Shown: in pieces, positions 25,183 to 34,366 of the stretch | How the letters are laid out: each line of letters opens with the position of its first letter | Position numbering within the stretch: the first letter of the stretch is position 1 | Source: an uncultured beta proteobacterium | Lineage (GTDB): Bacteria; Pseudomonadota; Gammaproteobacteria; Burkholderiales; Burkholderiaceae_E | Direction: 5' to 3' | Assembly (NCBI GenBank): GCA_903934295.1 | Contig: CAIZNI010000016.1 | Coordinates: 62,001-126,000 of the forward strand | Length of the DNA: 64,000 bases | Translations under genes and position numbers: made by a program | The notes under the pieces: generated by a model | What the model was told of the DNA's origin: nothing | Databases searched by the model: none | What the model saw: only the letters and a program-made list of their open reading frames with translations

Positions 25183-26195
25183 GGCGTTTTCGCCTGCTCG
25201 AAGGCCAGCGCGGCGTCGATGCCGCAGGCCTGAACCGCAGCCACGAAATCGGCCGCCGGCTCGGTGGTCCATTCGACCGCCTCGCCCGTCGCCGGATGCC
25301 GGAAAGCCAGGCGCCAAGCGTGCAGCGCCTGACGGTCGATCGTTCCGCCCGCGCCACCATAGATCGGATCACCGAGCAGGGGCTGGCCGACATGGCCGAG
25401 GTGCACGCGAATCTGGTGGGTGCGGCCGGACTCGAGCCGACACTCGACCAGGGTCATCGGCGAACCGCGCGCCATGCCATAGGCCAACGGCCGGACATGG
25501 GTGCGCGCCGGCTTGCCCTGCGCAGCCGACACGACCGCCATGCGGGTGCGCACCCGCGGATCGCGACCGATCGGGGCGTCGATGGTGATCGGCGCCTCGA
25601 GATGCCCACCGGCCAGGGCCAGATAACGCCGCGACATCGAGCGATCGGCCAGTTGGGCGGACAGGCTGGCCAGCGCGCGCTCGCTGGTTGCCACGACGAG
25701 CAACCCGCTGGTGTCCTTGTCCAGGCGGTGGACGATACCGGCCCGCGGCAGGGCGGCAAGCGCCGGGCGATGGTGCAGCAGGCCGTTGAGCAGGGTGTGG
25801 CGCCAGTTCCCCGGCGCGGGATGCGCCACCAGACCGACGTGCTTGTCGATGACGATCACATCATCGTCCTCGTGCAGGATGACGAGCGGCACCGGATCGG
25901 GCTCGAAGCTGCGGTCAGCCTCACGGGGCAGCACCTGGACATTGATGGTCTCGAATCCGCCCAGGCGGGTGGCCGGCAGCAGCGCGCGCTCGTCGCTCCA
26001 GACCGCGCCCAGCGCAAGCCAGTGCTGCAGACGCGTGCGCGACACGCCCGGCACGCGGCCGGCCAGCGCCGTCGCCAGGAACCGATCGACCCGCTGTCCG
26101 GCGCCAGCCGCCGCCGCAATGCGCAGCGTCGGCTCCGGCGCAGCATCGTCCAGATCGGGCGTCGGCACCCCTTGGCTATAATCGGTGTCGCTCAT
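25179..26195 (-). CDS. rluD: 23S rRNA pseudouridine synthase RluD
   Basis: Makes pseudouridines 1911/1915/1917 in helix 69 of 23S rRNA. The 338 residues have an N-terminal S4 RNA-binding domain (about 30-90, GQRVDRFLATAL) and a catalytic domain with D159 in VHRLDKDTSGLLVV. RMAVVSAAQGKPARTHV and SGRTHQIRVHLGHVGQPLLG are further RluD motifs. The start MSDTDYSQG matches homologs. It is divergent from bamD, a common proteobacterial arrangement, and overlaps pgeF by 4 nt. Confidence 0.95.
   Translation of the reverse strand: MSDTDYSQGVPTPDLDDAAPEPTLRIAAAAGAGQRVDRFLATALAGRVPGVSRTRLQHWLALGAVWSDERALLPATRLGGFETINVQVLPREADRSFEPDPVPLVILHEDDDVIVIDKHVGLVAHPAPGNWRHTLLNGLLHHRPALAALPRAGIVHRLDKDTSGLLVVATSERALASLSAQLADRSMSRRYLALAGGHLEAPITIDAPIGRDPRVRTRMAVVSAAQGKPARTHVRPLAYGMARGSPMTLVECRLESGRTHQIRVHLGHVGQPLLGDPIYGGAGGTIDRQALHAWRLAFRHPATGEAVEWTTEPAADFVAAVQACGIDAALAFEQAKTP
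26177..26182 (+). promoter_or_regulatory. bamD: -10 box of a predicted bamD promoter
   Basis: A consensus TATAAT, preceded by TTGGC, lies within the first codons of rluD and points toward bamD. The predicted start near 26189 gives a leader of about 95 nt. No good -35 box is seen. Confidence 0.5.
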
Positions 26196-26284
26196 GGTCG
26201 AACAGGCCGGCCGACCGCCGCCTGACGGGAAACCGGCAGCACACCGCAACGCCGTCGCGGCGGATTCATCGAAAGAAGATCGCA

Positions 26285-27127
26285 ATGCACCGGACAGGCA
26301 GCCTGATAGGCAAATGGATGCGCAACGCACTGATGCGCGGAGTGGCGACGGGTTTCGCCGCGTTGGCTCTGCTGGTGTCGGGATGCACCACCACCGAGAA
26401 ACGCGATCCCACCCTGGGGTGGTCAGCCGAAAAATTATACGCGGACGCCAAGGACGAGATGAGTTCGGGGCGCTACGGCGCCGCGATCAAGGTGCTCGAG
26501 CGGCTCGAGGCCCGTTATCCGTTCGGCCGCTGGGCCCAGCAGGCCCAGATCGACACCGCCTATGCGCAGTACAAGGACAACGACCGCGCCCTCGCGCTGG
26601 CCACCACCGACCGATTCCTGAAGCAGTTTCCCGCCCACGCCTCGCTCGACTACATCTACTACCTGCGCGGCCTGATCAACTTCAACGAACAACAGGGCTG
26701 GCTCGCCAGCCTTGGCGGTCAGGACCTCTCGGAGCGGGATCTGCAGGCGGCGCGCGAGGCCTTCGACGCCTTTCGCGAGGTCGTCACCCGGTTCCCGGAG
26801 AGCAAGTACGCGCCCGATGCCGAAGCGCGGATGAAGTACCTGGTCAACTCGATGGCCGCCGGCGAAGTGCACATCGCCCGTTACTACTTCAAGCGCGGTG
26901 CCTATGTCGCAGCGATCAACCGTGCGCAGGCGGCGGTGCGCCAGTACCAGCAGGCGCCGGCCATCGAGGAGGCGCTGTACATCATGCTGATGTCCTACGA
27001 GAAGCTCGGGTTGACCGATCTGCGCGGCGACACCGAACGGGTGATGCGCGCCAATTTTCCGCGCAGCGACCTGCTCAGCCGGGGCTATCAGTCGGCGGAT
27101 CGGCGCTGGTGGCAGGTGTGGAAATGA
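26285..27127 (+). CDS. bamD: Outer membrane assembly lipoprotein BamD
   Basis: The essential lipoprotein of the BAM complex, which folds beta-barrel proteins into the outer membrane. The 280 residues carry a lipoprotein signal with lipobox LVSGC (acylated C34), then five TPR-like repeats, for example AEKLYADAKDEMSSGRYGAA, SLDYIYYLRGLINF and EEALYIMLMSYEKLGL. It lacks an aspartate at +2, which fits outer-membrane sorting. The last 53 nt overlap the convergent helicase gene. Confidence 0.96.
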   Translation: MHRTGSLIGKWMRNALMRGVATGFAALALLVSGCTTTEKRDPTLGWSAEKLYADAKDEMSSGRYGAAIKVLERLEARYPFGRWAQQAQIDTAYAQYKDNDRALALATTDRFLKQFPAHASLDYIYYLRGLINFNEQQGWLASLGGQDLSERDLQAAREAFDAFREVVTRFPESKYAPDAEARMKYLVNSMAAGEVHIARYYFKRGAYVAAINRAQAAVRQYQQAPAIEEALYIMLMSYEKLGLTDLRGDTERVMRANFPRSDLLSRGYQSADRRWWQVWK

Positions 27128-29282
27128 GCGCGACCTGATCGTCGAGCGAGTGCACGAAGGCCAGCGCCTGTTCGCCTGAGCGGGTGCGGCTGAACGGCGG
27201 CAGGCTGCGCAGGAGCTGGCGGCCGTACGGCTTGTCGGCGAGCCGGGAATCGCACACCACCAACAGGCCGCGATCGGTCTCCGAACGAATCATCCGGCCC
27301 GCTCCCTGCTTGAGCGCCATCGCGGCTGCCGGCATCTGCAGCTGACGAAAGGGATCGACGCCCTCGCGGCGGGCCGCCTCGATCCGGGCCCGCAGCACCG
27401 GGTCGTCGGGCGGCGCGAACGGCAGCTTGTCGATGACCACCAGCGACAACTGACGGCCGCGGACATCCACACCCTCCCAGAAACTGGCGCTGCCCACCAG
27501 CACCGGGGCGGGGGCCGCCCGGAAGCGCTCGAGCAGTTCGGCGCGCGGCGCCGTGCCCTGAACCAGCAGGGTGATCGGACTGGCGTGGGCTTCGATGCGC
27601 GCGCTCAGGCTGCGCGCCAGCTGTTCGACCATGCGCAGGGTCGTGCACAGCACGAAGGCGCGGCCGTGGTTGGCCGCCAGCAGCGGCCAGATCGTCTCGT
27701 GCACCCGCTGCGCGAAGTCGCTGCCCGACGGCTCGCCAATGCCCTGGGGCACATAGAGCAACCCGTTCGCGGCAAAGTCGAACGGGCTTTCCCAGGCGTG
27801 GGTGACCGCGTCCTCCATGCCGATCGCCCGCGCGAAGTGGTTGAAGGTACCGCTGACCGCCAGAGTCGCCGAGACGAAGACCCAGGCGCGCGGACGCTGG
27901 GCACGATGCCGGCGGAAGGTGCCCGCCACCGACAGCGGCGTGGCGTGCAGCGTGACGCCGTGGCTGCTGATCTCGGCCCAGGCGACCCGCAGCCCGTCGC
28001 CGGCGGTTTCTTCCAGGGCGGCCGCGGAAACGCCGATCAGCGCGCCCCCGGTGTCCGGATCGGCGACCGCCGGCGGGCCGCTGACAACGGGTACCGCGGG
28101 ACGGTTCGGCTCGCCGTAGGCATCCTCGCCGCAGACGTCCGGGTCGGCGGCCAGCGCGATCGCGCGGGTGCCGGGTGCGCGTTCGAGCACCGCATCGAGC
28201 CAGCGCTCGATCTGCAGGACGAGCTCGGCGGCCCGCAGCGCACAGCGGGCGATCTCGCGTCCCCGCTCGGCCGCGCCGGCGAGCTGCAGCCCGGTCTGCG
28301 TCAGGATGTCGGCGCAACGGGCCACTGCATCGAGCAGCGGCTGGCGCCCGCGCAGCGCGCCCGCGTCGAGCCGTGAGGGCTCGCCGGCGTGCAGTCGCAG
28401 TTCGCGGATCGCCTGCTCGAGCTCGCGCGACACCGTCGTCCAGTCGGCCGCATCGCGTGCCTCGGCCAGACCGGCGCGCAGCACATCGCGGGCGAACTCG
28501 ACGAGTCGACGGGTCGCGATCGAGCTGCCGAAGAAGGCGGTGGCCACTTCGGGCAGCTGGTGGGCCTCGTCGAAGATCAGCGCGTCGGCGGTGGGCAGCA
28601 GGTCGGCCACACCCTCGTCGCGCAGGGCCAGATCGGCACAGAAGAGATGGTGGTTGACGACGATGACGTCGGCGCGCTGCGCGGCCTGGCGCGCCTTCAC
28701 CACGAAGCAGTCGCCATAGTCGGCGCACTCCTGACCGAGGCAGTTCTCGCGAGTCGAGGTGGCGAGAATCCAGGCGGGCGCGTCCTCGGAGACATCCGGC
28801 GCCCCGGCGCGATCACCGCTTCGGGTGACCGACGCGTAGCGATCGATGCGGCGCAGGTCGACGATGTCCTCGCGCCGGGCGAACCGGCCGTCCGCGAGGT
28901 TGCGCCGCAGATGATGGCGGCAGATGTAGTTGGAGCGACCCTTGAGCAGCGCGCACTCGGCCCGCACGCCCAGCGCGCGCACCACTTCCGGCAGATCGCG
29001 ATCGAACAGCTGATCCTGCAGGGTGCGGGTGCCGGTGGAAATGATGACCCGCCCGCCCGACAGCAGGGCCGGGGTCAGATAGGCGAAGGTCTTGCCGGTG
29101 CCGGTGCCCGCCTCGGCGATGAGGGCGCCGCGCGATTCGATCGCGCCGGCGATCGCGCGGGCCAGCCCGAGCTGGCCTTCCCGGGTACGGTAGCCCTCAT
29201 GGGCGCGGGCGAACGGTCCCTCGGGTCCGAGCGCCTGGATCGCCGCCTGCGCCAGCACGCCGTCTTCGGCCGGTTGCGTCAC
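27075..29282 (-). CDS. DinG/YoaA-family 5'-3' ATP-dependent DNA helicase with Fe-S cluster
   Basis: A 735-residue XPD-like SF2 helicase. The Walker A motif AGTGTGKT is at 58-65, the DEAH box lies in ALIFDEAHQLPE, and four cysteines C121, C181, C186 and C192 fit the 4Fe-4S cluster of XPD/DinG. The C-terminal helicase domain has SASFWEGVDVRG and the final motif QGAGRMIRSETDRG. Such helicases unwind R-loops and forked DNA and aid replication-transcription conflicts. Its stop lies 53 nt inside bamD on the other strand. YoaA is the closer label, but DinG is not excluded. Confidence 0.9.
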   Translation of the reverse strand: MTQPAEDGVLAQAAIQALGPEGPFARAHEGYRTREGQLGLARAIAGAIESRGALIAEAGTGTGKTFAYLTPALLSGGRVIISTGTRTLQDQLFDRDLPEVVRALGVRAECALLKGRSNYICRHHLRRNLADGRFARREDIVDLRRIDRYASVTRSGDRAGAPDVSEDAPAWILATSTRENCLGQECADYGDCFVVKARQAAQRADVIVVNHHLFCADLALRDEGVADLLPTADALIFDEAHQLPEVATAFFGSSIATRRLVEFARDVLRAGLAEARDAADWTTVSRELEQAIRELRLHAGEPSRLDAGALRGRQPLLDAVARCADILTQTGLQLAGAAERGREIARCALRAAELVLQIERWLDAVLERAPGTRAIALAADPDVCGEDAYGEPNRPAVPVVSGPPAVADPDTGGALIGVSAAALEETAGDGLRVAWAEISSHGVTLHATPLSVAGTFRRHRAQRPRAWVFVSATLAVSGTFNHFARAIGMEDAVTHAWESPFDFAANGLLYVPQGIGEPSGSDFAQRVHETIWPLLAANHGRAFVLCTTLRMVEQLARSLSARIEAHASPITLLVQGTAPRAELLERFRAAPAPVLVGSASFWEGVDVRGRQLSLVVIDKLPFAPPDDPVLRARIEAARREGVDPFRQLQMPAAAMALKQGAGRMIRSETDRGLLVVCDSRLADKPYGRQLLRSLPPFSRTRSGEQALAFVHSLDDQVALISTPATSADPPTDSPG

Positions 29283-29285
29283 GGG

Positions 29286-29486
29286 TCAGGCGGGCAGATC
29301 GGGCATGAGCTGCATCTGCAGCAGCGTGATCGAGTCCTTGATCTGAAGCTTGCGCTTTTTCAGGCGACGCAGCTGCAACTCATCGAACCGGGTCTGCTGA
29401 GCAATCGCCTCGATCATGGCGTCGAGCCCTCGGTGCTCGAGCTGCAGTTCAGAAAGCCGGCGCTGGATCGCTTCGAGGTCGGTCAT
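29286..29486 (-). CDS. YdcH/DUF465-family small coiled-coil protein
   Basis: A 66-residue helical protein (IQRRLSELQLEHRGLDAMIE; LQLRRLKKRKLQIKDSITLL) matching the DUF465/YdcH family, which has no established function. The basic LRRLKKRKLQIKD segment is the family hallmark. The start MTDLEAIQ was chosen over a longer frame with no homology. It lies 3 nt upstream of the DinG-like helicase gene on the same strand and probably shares its transcript. The roughly 170 bp upstream of its start contain no gene that I can see. Confidence 0.85.
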   Translation of the reverse strand: MTDLEAIQRRLSELQLEHRGLDAMIEAIAQQTRFDELQLRRLKKRKLQIKDSITLLQMQLMPDLPA

Positions 29487-29653
29487 TGTCGGGTGGGGTC
29501 CGCCACGCGGGGCGCGACTGGGAGAGCAGTGATCACAGCCCGGCATCATAGTCTTGGACCTGCTGCGGGTACAGTGCAACGAAAGGATCGGCCATTTGGC
29601 CGGCCGTGGCACGGGTCCGGCAGGGGTCTGCCGGGTGCACATCAGCGCCAGTC

Positions 29654-30361
29654 TCAGCGGGACGGCCGATCCTTGCCGGCGTTCGGCGGCGCGACCGGCG
29701 CGACCGGCGTGACCGGCGCGACCGGCGCGACCGGCGTGCCCAGGCGCTCATCGCGAGCCCGCACCCGCTCATCGTACCGGGCCCGGTTGGCGGGCGCCGC
29801 CTGCTCGCGGGCCTGCGCGTCGCGTTCGCGCTGCTCGCGCTCGGCCTGGCGATCGCGCTCCCGCTGGCGCGCCGCGCTCTCGCGTTGCGGCGCCTGCGTG
29901 GCCCGTTCGCGCTGATCGCGCTCGCGCTGCGCCTGTTCCTCGGCCCGCTGCCGGTTGCGGTCCTCCCGGATAACTTCATCGGCCTTGCGCTCGAGCCCGT
30001 TCAGACGCTGTGTCGCGAGTCGAAACTGCCGCTGGACATCGTCGCTGCAGCGATTGACAAGGAAGCGGGTCGCGCACTCGGCCAGCGCCGCACGCTGGCG
30101 GGATTCGAGCTGTCCCCTGGCCTGCCGGGACTGCAGCAGCACCGACTGGGCTTGCGCCGCGTCGGCGATGCCCTCTGGCGGCGGCAGATCGGTCAGGACC
30201 TGTGCGAGCGGCTGCGCCCGGGCCGGCTCCGCCCACATCAGCGCGCCAGCAGCCGCCGCCAGCCAGAGCCCCACCAGCCACCCGGTGGCCGTTCGAGGTC
30301 TGCCGGCGGCAGACCTCGCCTGGCGCCGTCGCGGCAGGCCCGCAGGCTGATCTCCTCTCAT
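29654..30361 (-). CDS. Hypothetical exported coiled-coil protein
   Basis: A 235-residue protein with an N-terminal signal peptide (hydrophobic WLVGLWLAAAAGALMWA, cleavage near ARAQ). A short conserved-looking domain holds two cysteines (ALAECATRFLVNRCSDDVQR). A long Arg/Glu/Gln-rich coiled coil follows (QAQRERDQRERATQAPQRES), then a VAP repeat tail. I do not recognise the family; it is probably periplasmic. The ATG used overlaps the viaA stop by 1 nt (TGATG); a GTG one codon earlier is possible. It is therefore probably translated together with viaA. Confidence 0.65.
   Translation of the reverse strand: MRGDQPAGLPRRRQARSAAGRPRTATGWLVGLWLAAAAGALMWAEPARAQPLAQVLTDLPPPEGIADAAQAQSVLLQSRQARGQLESRQRAALAECATRFLVNRCSDDVQRQFRLATQRLNGLERKADEVIREDRNRQRAEEQAQRERDQRERATQAPQRESAARQRERDRQAEREQRERDAQAREQAAPANRARYDERVRARDERLGTPVAPVAPVTPVAPVAPPNAGKDRPSR
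29691..29735. repeat. 9-bp x 5 tandem repeat in the hypothetical gene's 3' end
   Basis: Five 9-bp units of GCGACCGGC, one with a C-to-T change, encode the repeated tripeptide AP-V (TPVAPVAPVTPVAPVAP) at the C-terminus of the exported coiled-coil protein. Confidence 0.8.
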
Positions 30362-31851
30362 CACGCCCCCCCTGCAGAAGGAAAATACAGGTCGGTCAGC
30401 CGCGAGCTGTGCACCGGGGAATCCTCCTGTCCATGCCGGCCGTGTCGGCGCCAGTCACGAACCCAGAAGACGTCGTCGCAGACCCGGCTCATGCCAATGG
30501 TCTGCCGATCGCCGATCAGCACCCCCTGGATGCGCAGGCCGATGGCGGTGCGCTGCGCCTGCAGGCGCGCCAGCAAGGCCGCCGGCACACCGAACTCGCC
30601 GTCGGAGGCCACCAGCAGATCGGCCTGCCGCCAGAGCGCCTGATCGAGATCGTCCAGCACGCGTTCGAAGAGGTCGGCGACATCGGTGCCGCCATGGAAG
30701 CTGGCCGCCAGAAAACCGGCGATCTCGAACAAACCGTCTTCGTCGCCGAGCACCCGTCGCGCCAGATTGCCGGGGCCGCTCCAGGCGTACAGCAGGCAGG
30801 CCCGCTGCTCGGCCCGCGCCACTCGCGCGGCTTCCAGGACGATGGCCTTGGCGACCTGTTCGGGGGCGCCTGCCATCGAGGCCGAGGTGTCCACACAAAC
30901 GATCAGCGGGCCGCGGACCAGCCGCGGCTGCGCTCTGGGCTGCGACGCCTGGGGAACGCCAGGCTGGCGCACCCAGGCGGTCTCGGTGGTGAACTGCCGG
31001 AAGTGGTAGGTCAGCAGCGTCTGCTCGGCCAGACGCGCCGCCAGAAGGCGTCGGCGGCCGCGCCACTGCACCAGCTCGCTGGACAGCAGGCGGGCGAGTT
31101 CGCCGGAACGTCTGACCCCCTCGGTCTCGATCGGCACACCCGGGGTCTCGACCGACCGCACCCGGCGCACCCAGCGCGGCGTCGGCTGCGCCGTGTCGGG
31201 ACGGCGCGCGGTGTCCTGCAGCACCGCTTCGTCGAGCGGGCGGCTGCGGCCCAGGCGCTCGATGAGCGCGGCCAGCCCGGGCATGCCGGCGATGCGCTCG
31301 CGGGCGCGCAGCATCGCCTGCCAGCCCTCCGAGCGCAACAGCCCGCTGATCTCGCTCCAGCGGGCGAAATTGACCACGCCGTCGAGCGATTCGAACAGCC
31401 GCAACACCTGGCGAAGCTCCTCGCCGCGCAACAGCCAGTCATCGCGAAACGCCTGCGCGCCCGCCGCCACCGCCCGCTCGCGCCCCATCGTGCCAGCCAT
31501 GCCTGCCAGCCGATCCAGGTGCCAGAGCACCGTGCGCTGGACCTGCTCGGCGATGCCTGCCTGCGCCCGCGCAATCGACACCAGCCCGAGCTGCTCGAAG
31601 ACCCGGTTGAAGGCCTCGGCGACGTCGGCCCCCGGCCAACCATCGGCGGCGTCCAGACGGGCATCGCCCGCCAGCAGCCGCACGCGCCACTGCGCCAGCG
31701 CCGCCACCCGGGCCAGCACCGCGCCTTCGGAGTTGACGATCGCGGGTAGCCACAGTCCGCGGCCGAGCGCGTCCAGCGGCTGCAGGCGACGCTCGATCTC
31801 GGCGCTGTCGAAGCCCGCGCCGATGCCCTGCGTGCGGTTCTCAGCGCCCAT
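30361..31851 (-). CDS. viaA: VWA-domain protein, ViaA-like partner of the MoxR-type ATPase
   Basis: A 496-residue protein with a long helical N-terminal region and a C-terminal von Willebrand A domain. The metal-ion-dependent adhesion site is D321-T-S-A-S (VCVDTSASM), with the distal threonine T389 in FHGGTD. It matches the ViaA/CoxE class, which acts with a MoxR-family AAA+ ATPase encoded beside it. The start MGAENRTQG overlaps the ATPase stop by 11 nt, so the two are made together. In E. coli, RavA-ViaA is linked to Fe-S and respiratory enzyme maturation and to aminoglycoside sensitivity. Confidence 0.82.
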   Translation of the reverse strand: MGAENRTQGIGAGFDSAEIERRLQPLDALGRGLWLPAIVNSEGAVLARVAALAQWRVRLLAGDARLDAADGWPGADVAEAFNRVFEQLGLVSIARAQAGIAEQVQRTVLWHLDRLAGMAGTMGRERAVAAGAQAFRDDWLLRGEELRQVLRLFESLDGVVNFARWSEISGLLRSEGWQAMLRARERIAGMPGLAALIERLGRSRPLDEAVLQDTARRPDTAQPTPRWVRRVRSVETPGVPIETEGVRRSGELARLLSSELVQWRGRRRLLAARLAEQTLLTYHFRQFTTETAWVRQPGVPQASQPRAQPRLVRGPLIVCVDTSASMAGAPEQVAKAIVLEAARVARAEQRACLLYAWSGPGNLARRVLGDEDGLFEIAGFLAASFHGGTDVADLFERVLDDLDQALWRQADLLVASDGEFGVPAALLARLQAQRTAIGLRIQGVLIGDRQTIGMSRVCDDVFWVRDWRRHGRHGQEDSPVHSSRLTDLYFPSAGGA

Positions 31852-33241
31852 CGACCGCCATCGGATCGGGCACCCGCCCGTCGTCGGTCGGCGCGCGCGG
31901 CAGCGCATCGATCGCTGCCCGCACCCGCCGCAACTGGGCCTGCAGCAACGCCACCCGGTCGCGGTTCAGGGTCATCACCTCGAGCACCCGCCGCGCGAAA
32001 TCCGGTGGCACCCAGAGGTTCGCGGCCAGGTCACCGGCCACCGCTTCCCGATGGGCCGAGCCTCGGGCCAGGAAATCATCGACCTCGGCGATCACGCCGT
32101 CGATCTGGGCCAACCGGGCCGCGAGGTGGGTTGCGCTGTAGTGGCGACGTCGGCTGAACGCCGACAGCCGGGGCGCCGAACCCGGCATCGCCTGCTCATC
32201 GGCGCCGCCCAGGTTGCGCATCAGGGCCAGCTTGCCCGAGTCATCGAAGGCGACCTCCGCCGCGCTGGCCTCCAGTTCGATCTGCTTGTCGAACGCCTGG
32301 ACGACCCGCCCCAGCCATTGCGGATCGACCGCATCGCGCCCGCCCAGCAACCCGGCCACCCAGTCGCGAACCACCACCACCTGCTCGTCGCGCTCGCACA
32401 CCATGAAGGGCAGCACGAACAGGTCGGTGAGCGACACCTCGGCGCGCTGATTGGCCCAGGCCGCCACCCGCAGCGCCCGCACGATGCGCACCCAGCGTCG
32501 GTCGGACACGGTGATCGAGGCATCCGCCAGCACCGCGCGCAGGACCAGCAGCGCCGAGACGATGCCGCCGGGCACCACGACCGCCCTCGCCTGCGCCTGG
32601 GACACCGCGAGCTGCTCCGGTGTGAACCCCGGGGGCGCCGGCGTGTCGCAGGGCTCGCTGGCGAGCAGCGCCACGAAAGCGGCCTCGGACACCGGCGCCA
32701 CCGGACAGCGCAGCAGGAAGCGATCGTAGAAGGCCAGCAGCGCCTCGTCGTCGGGCACCTCGTTGCTGGCCGCCACCACCGAGATCAGCGGGGTCTTCAG
32801 GCGGATCGCGCCCTGATCGAACTCGCGCTCGTGCAAGAGGGTGAGCAGCGCATTGAGGATCGCGGAATTCGCCTTGAACACCTCGTCGAGGAAGGCGATC
32901 GTCGCGGTGGGCAGATAGCCTTGAACATCACGCTCGTAGCGGCCCTGATCGAGCGCGGCCAGCGACAGGGGGCCGAACAGTTCCTCGGGCACGGTGAAGC
33001 GGGTGAGCAGGCGCTCGAAGAACAGGCCGCCGGCCACCGAGTGGAGACGACGCGCGAGCTCGCTCTTGGCAGTGCCGGGCGGCCCGATGAACAGCGCGTG
33101 TTCGCCGCAAAGCACCGCGAGCACCAGGCATCGCGCCTGGGCGTCCCGCTCGACGAGCCCGGCGTGCACATGGTCGATGATGTCGCGCAGTCGCGACCGG
33201 TCGATCGCGGCAGCGGCCAACCCGGCTCGGACACTGGTCAT
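31841..33241 (-). CDS. ravA: MoxR-type AAA+ ATPase RavA
   Basis: A 466-residue hexameric AAA+ ATPase of the RavA branch. Walker A is GPPGTAKS (53-60), Walker B lies in IAFLDEVFKAN, sensor 1 in VVAASNEVPDD, and FYDRFLLRCPV supplies the arginine finger region. The C-terminal third is helical, as in RavA. With viaA directly downstream, a RavA-ViaA chaperone-like pair is the best reading. A generic MoxR/VWA pair of another subfamily is the alternative. zapE ends 9 nt upstream of the start. Confidence 0.82.
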   Translation of the reverse strand: MTSVRAGLAAAAIDRSRLRDIIDHVHAGLVERDAQARCLVLAVLCGEHALFIGPPGTAKSELARRLHSVAGGLFFERLLTRFTVPEELFGPLSLAALDQGRYERDVQGYLPTATIAFLDEVFKANSAILNALLTLLHEREFDQGAIRLKTPLISVVAASNEVPDDEALLAFYDRFLLRCPVAPVSEAAFVALLASEPCDTPAPPGFTPEQLAVSQAQARAVVVPGGIVSALLVLRAVLADASITVSDRRWVRIVRALRVAAWANQRAEVSLTDLFVLPFMVCERDEQVVVVRDWVAGLLGGRDAVDPQWLGRVVQAFDKQIELEASAAEVAFDDSGKLALMRNLGGADEQAMPGSAPRLSAFSRRRHYSATHLAARLAQIDGVIAEVDDFLARGSAHREAVAGDLAANLWVPPDFARRVLEVMTLNRDRVALLQAQLRRVRAAIDALPRAPTDDGRVPDPMAVDGR

Positions 33242-33250
33242 GAATCTATC

Positions 33251-34366
33251 TTACGTCAGCGCGCCCGCCGCACCGCGCCGCGGCGCATCCAGGTACTCGC
33301 GCGACTGCATCTCGACGATCCGGCTCACGGTGCGGTGAAACTCGCCGGCCATCGCGCCCGCGGTGTAGAGCTCCTCGGGCGGGCACTGCGCCGACATCAG
33401 CAGCTTCACCCGCTGGTCATAGAGCACGTCGATCAGCCACACGAAACGCCGCGCCTCCGAGGCCATGCCCGCGCTCATCCGGGGAATGTCGGAGAGGATG
33501 ACGGTGTGGAACTGCTGGGACAGCTCCAGGTAGTCGTTCTGGGACCGCGGACCGCCGCACAGCGTGCGGAAGTCGAACCAGACGACGCCGCCGGCGCGAC
33601 GCAGCGCCCGGATCTCCCGGTTCTCGATCATCAGCCGGGGCTCATCCTCGCGGGTGTCGGCCAGCGCCTCGAATGCACCGCGCAACGCGGCATCGGCCGG
33701 CGCGCCCAACGGGCAGTGATAGGCCTGCACCTGTTCCATCGAGCGACGGCGGTAGTCGATCCCGACGTCGACCGAGAGCACATCAAGCTCGGTTTGCAGG
33801 AGGTCGATGGCCGGCAGCATGCGGTCGCGATGCAGCCCGTCGGGATACAACGCCGAGGGCGCGTAGTTCGAGGTGATGACGAAGGTCACCCCATGGGCGA
33901 AGAGGCCGCGCATCAGGCGCTCGAGAATCATCGCGTCGGCGATGTCCGAGACATGGAATTCATCGAAGCACAGCAGCCGGTAGCGCCGCGCGATGCGCCG
34001 CGCCACTTCATCGAGGGGGTTGGCGGCGCCCTTGATGTCGTCGAGTTCGCGGTGCACGCCGCGCATGAACTCATGGAAGTGGACGCGGTTCTTTCGCACC
34101 ACCGGCACCGCGGCATAGAAGCAGTCCATCAGGAAGCTCTTGCCGCGACCCACACCGCCGTGCAGCCACACGCCGCGCGGCACCGACGGTCGCCGGATCA
34201 TCTTCAGGAACGCGTTCGAGCGGCTGGCCTTGAAGGCCACCAGCTCATCGTGCATGCGCTGCAAGCGCTCGACGGCAGCGGTCTGGGCGCTGTCGGACTC
34301 GTAGCCGCGCTCAGCGAGCGCGGCCTGGTAGGCCTGGCGTACGTCCAATCCGCTGCTCCGGCTCAC
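33251..34366 (-). CDS. zapE: Cell division protein ZapE (AFG1-like ATPase)
   Basis: A 371-residue P-loop ATPase of the AFG1/ZapE family, which in E. coli associates with the Z-ring. Walker A is GGVGRGKS (70-77) after RGVWLHGG, the Walker B segment is [17 protein letters not shown], and FVITSNYAP follows. The C-terminal [20 protein letters not shown] is a family signature. The chosen GTG overlaps the lpdA stop (GTGA). A TTG six codons further on (LDVRQAYQ), with GGAG before it, is the alternative. Confidence 0.92.
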   Translation of the reverse strand: MSRSSGLDVRQAYQAALAERGYESDSAQTAAVERLQRMHDELVAFKASRSNAFLKMIRRPSVPRGVWLHGGVGRGKSFLMDCFYAAVPVVRKNRVHFHEFMRGVHRELDDIKGAANPLDEVARRIARRYRLLCFDEFHVSDIADAMILERLMRGLFAHGVTFVITSNYAPSALYPDGLHRDRMLPAIDLLQTELDVLSVDVGIDYRRRSMEQVQAYHCPLGAPADAALRGAFEALADTREDEPRLMIENREIRALRRAGGVVWFDFRTLCGGPRSQNDYLELSQQFHTVILSDIPRMSAGMASEARRFVWLIDVLYDQRVKLLMSAQCPPEELYTAGAMAGEFHRTVSRIVEMQSREYLDAPRRGAAGALT

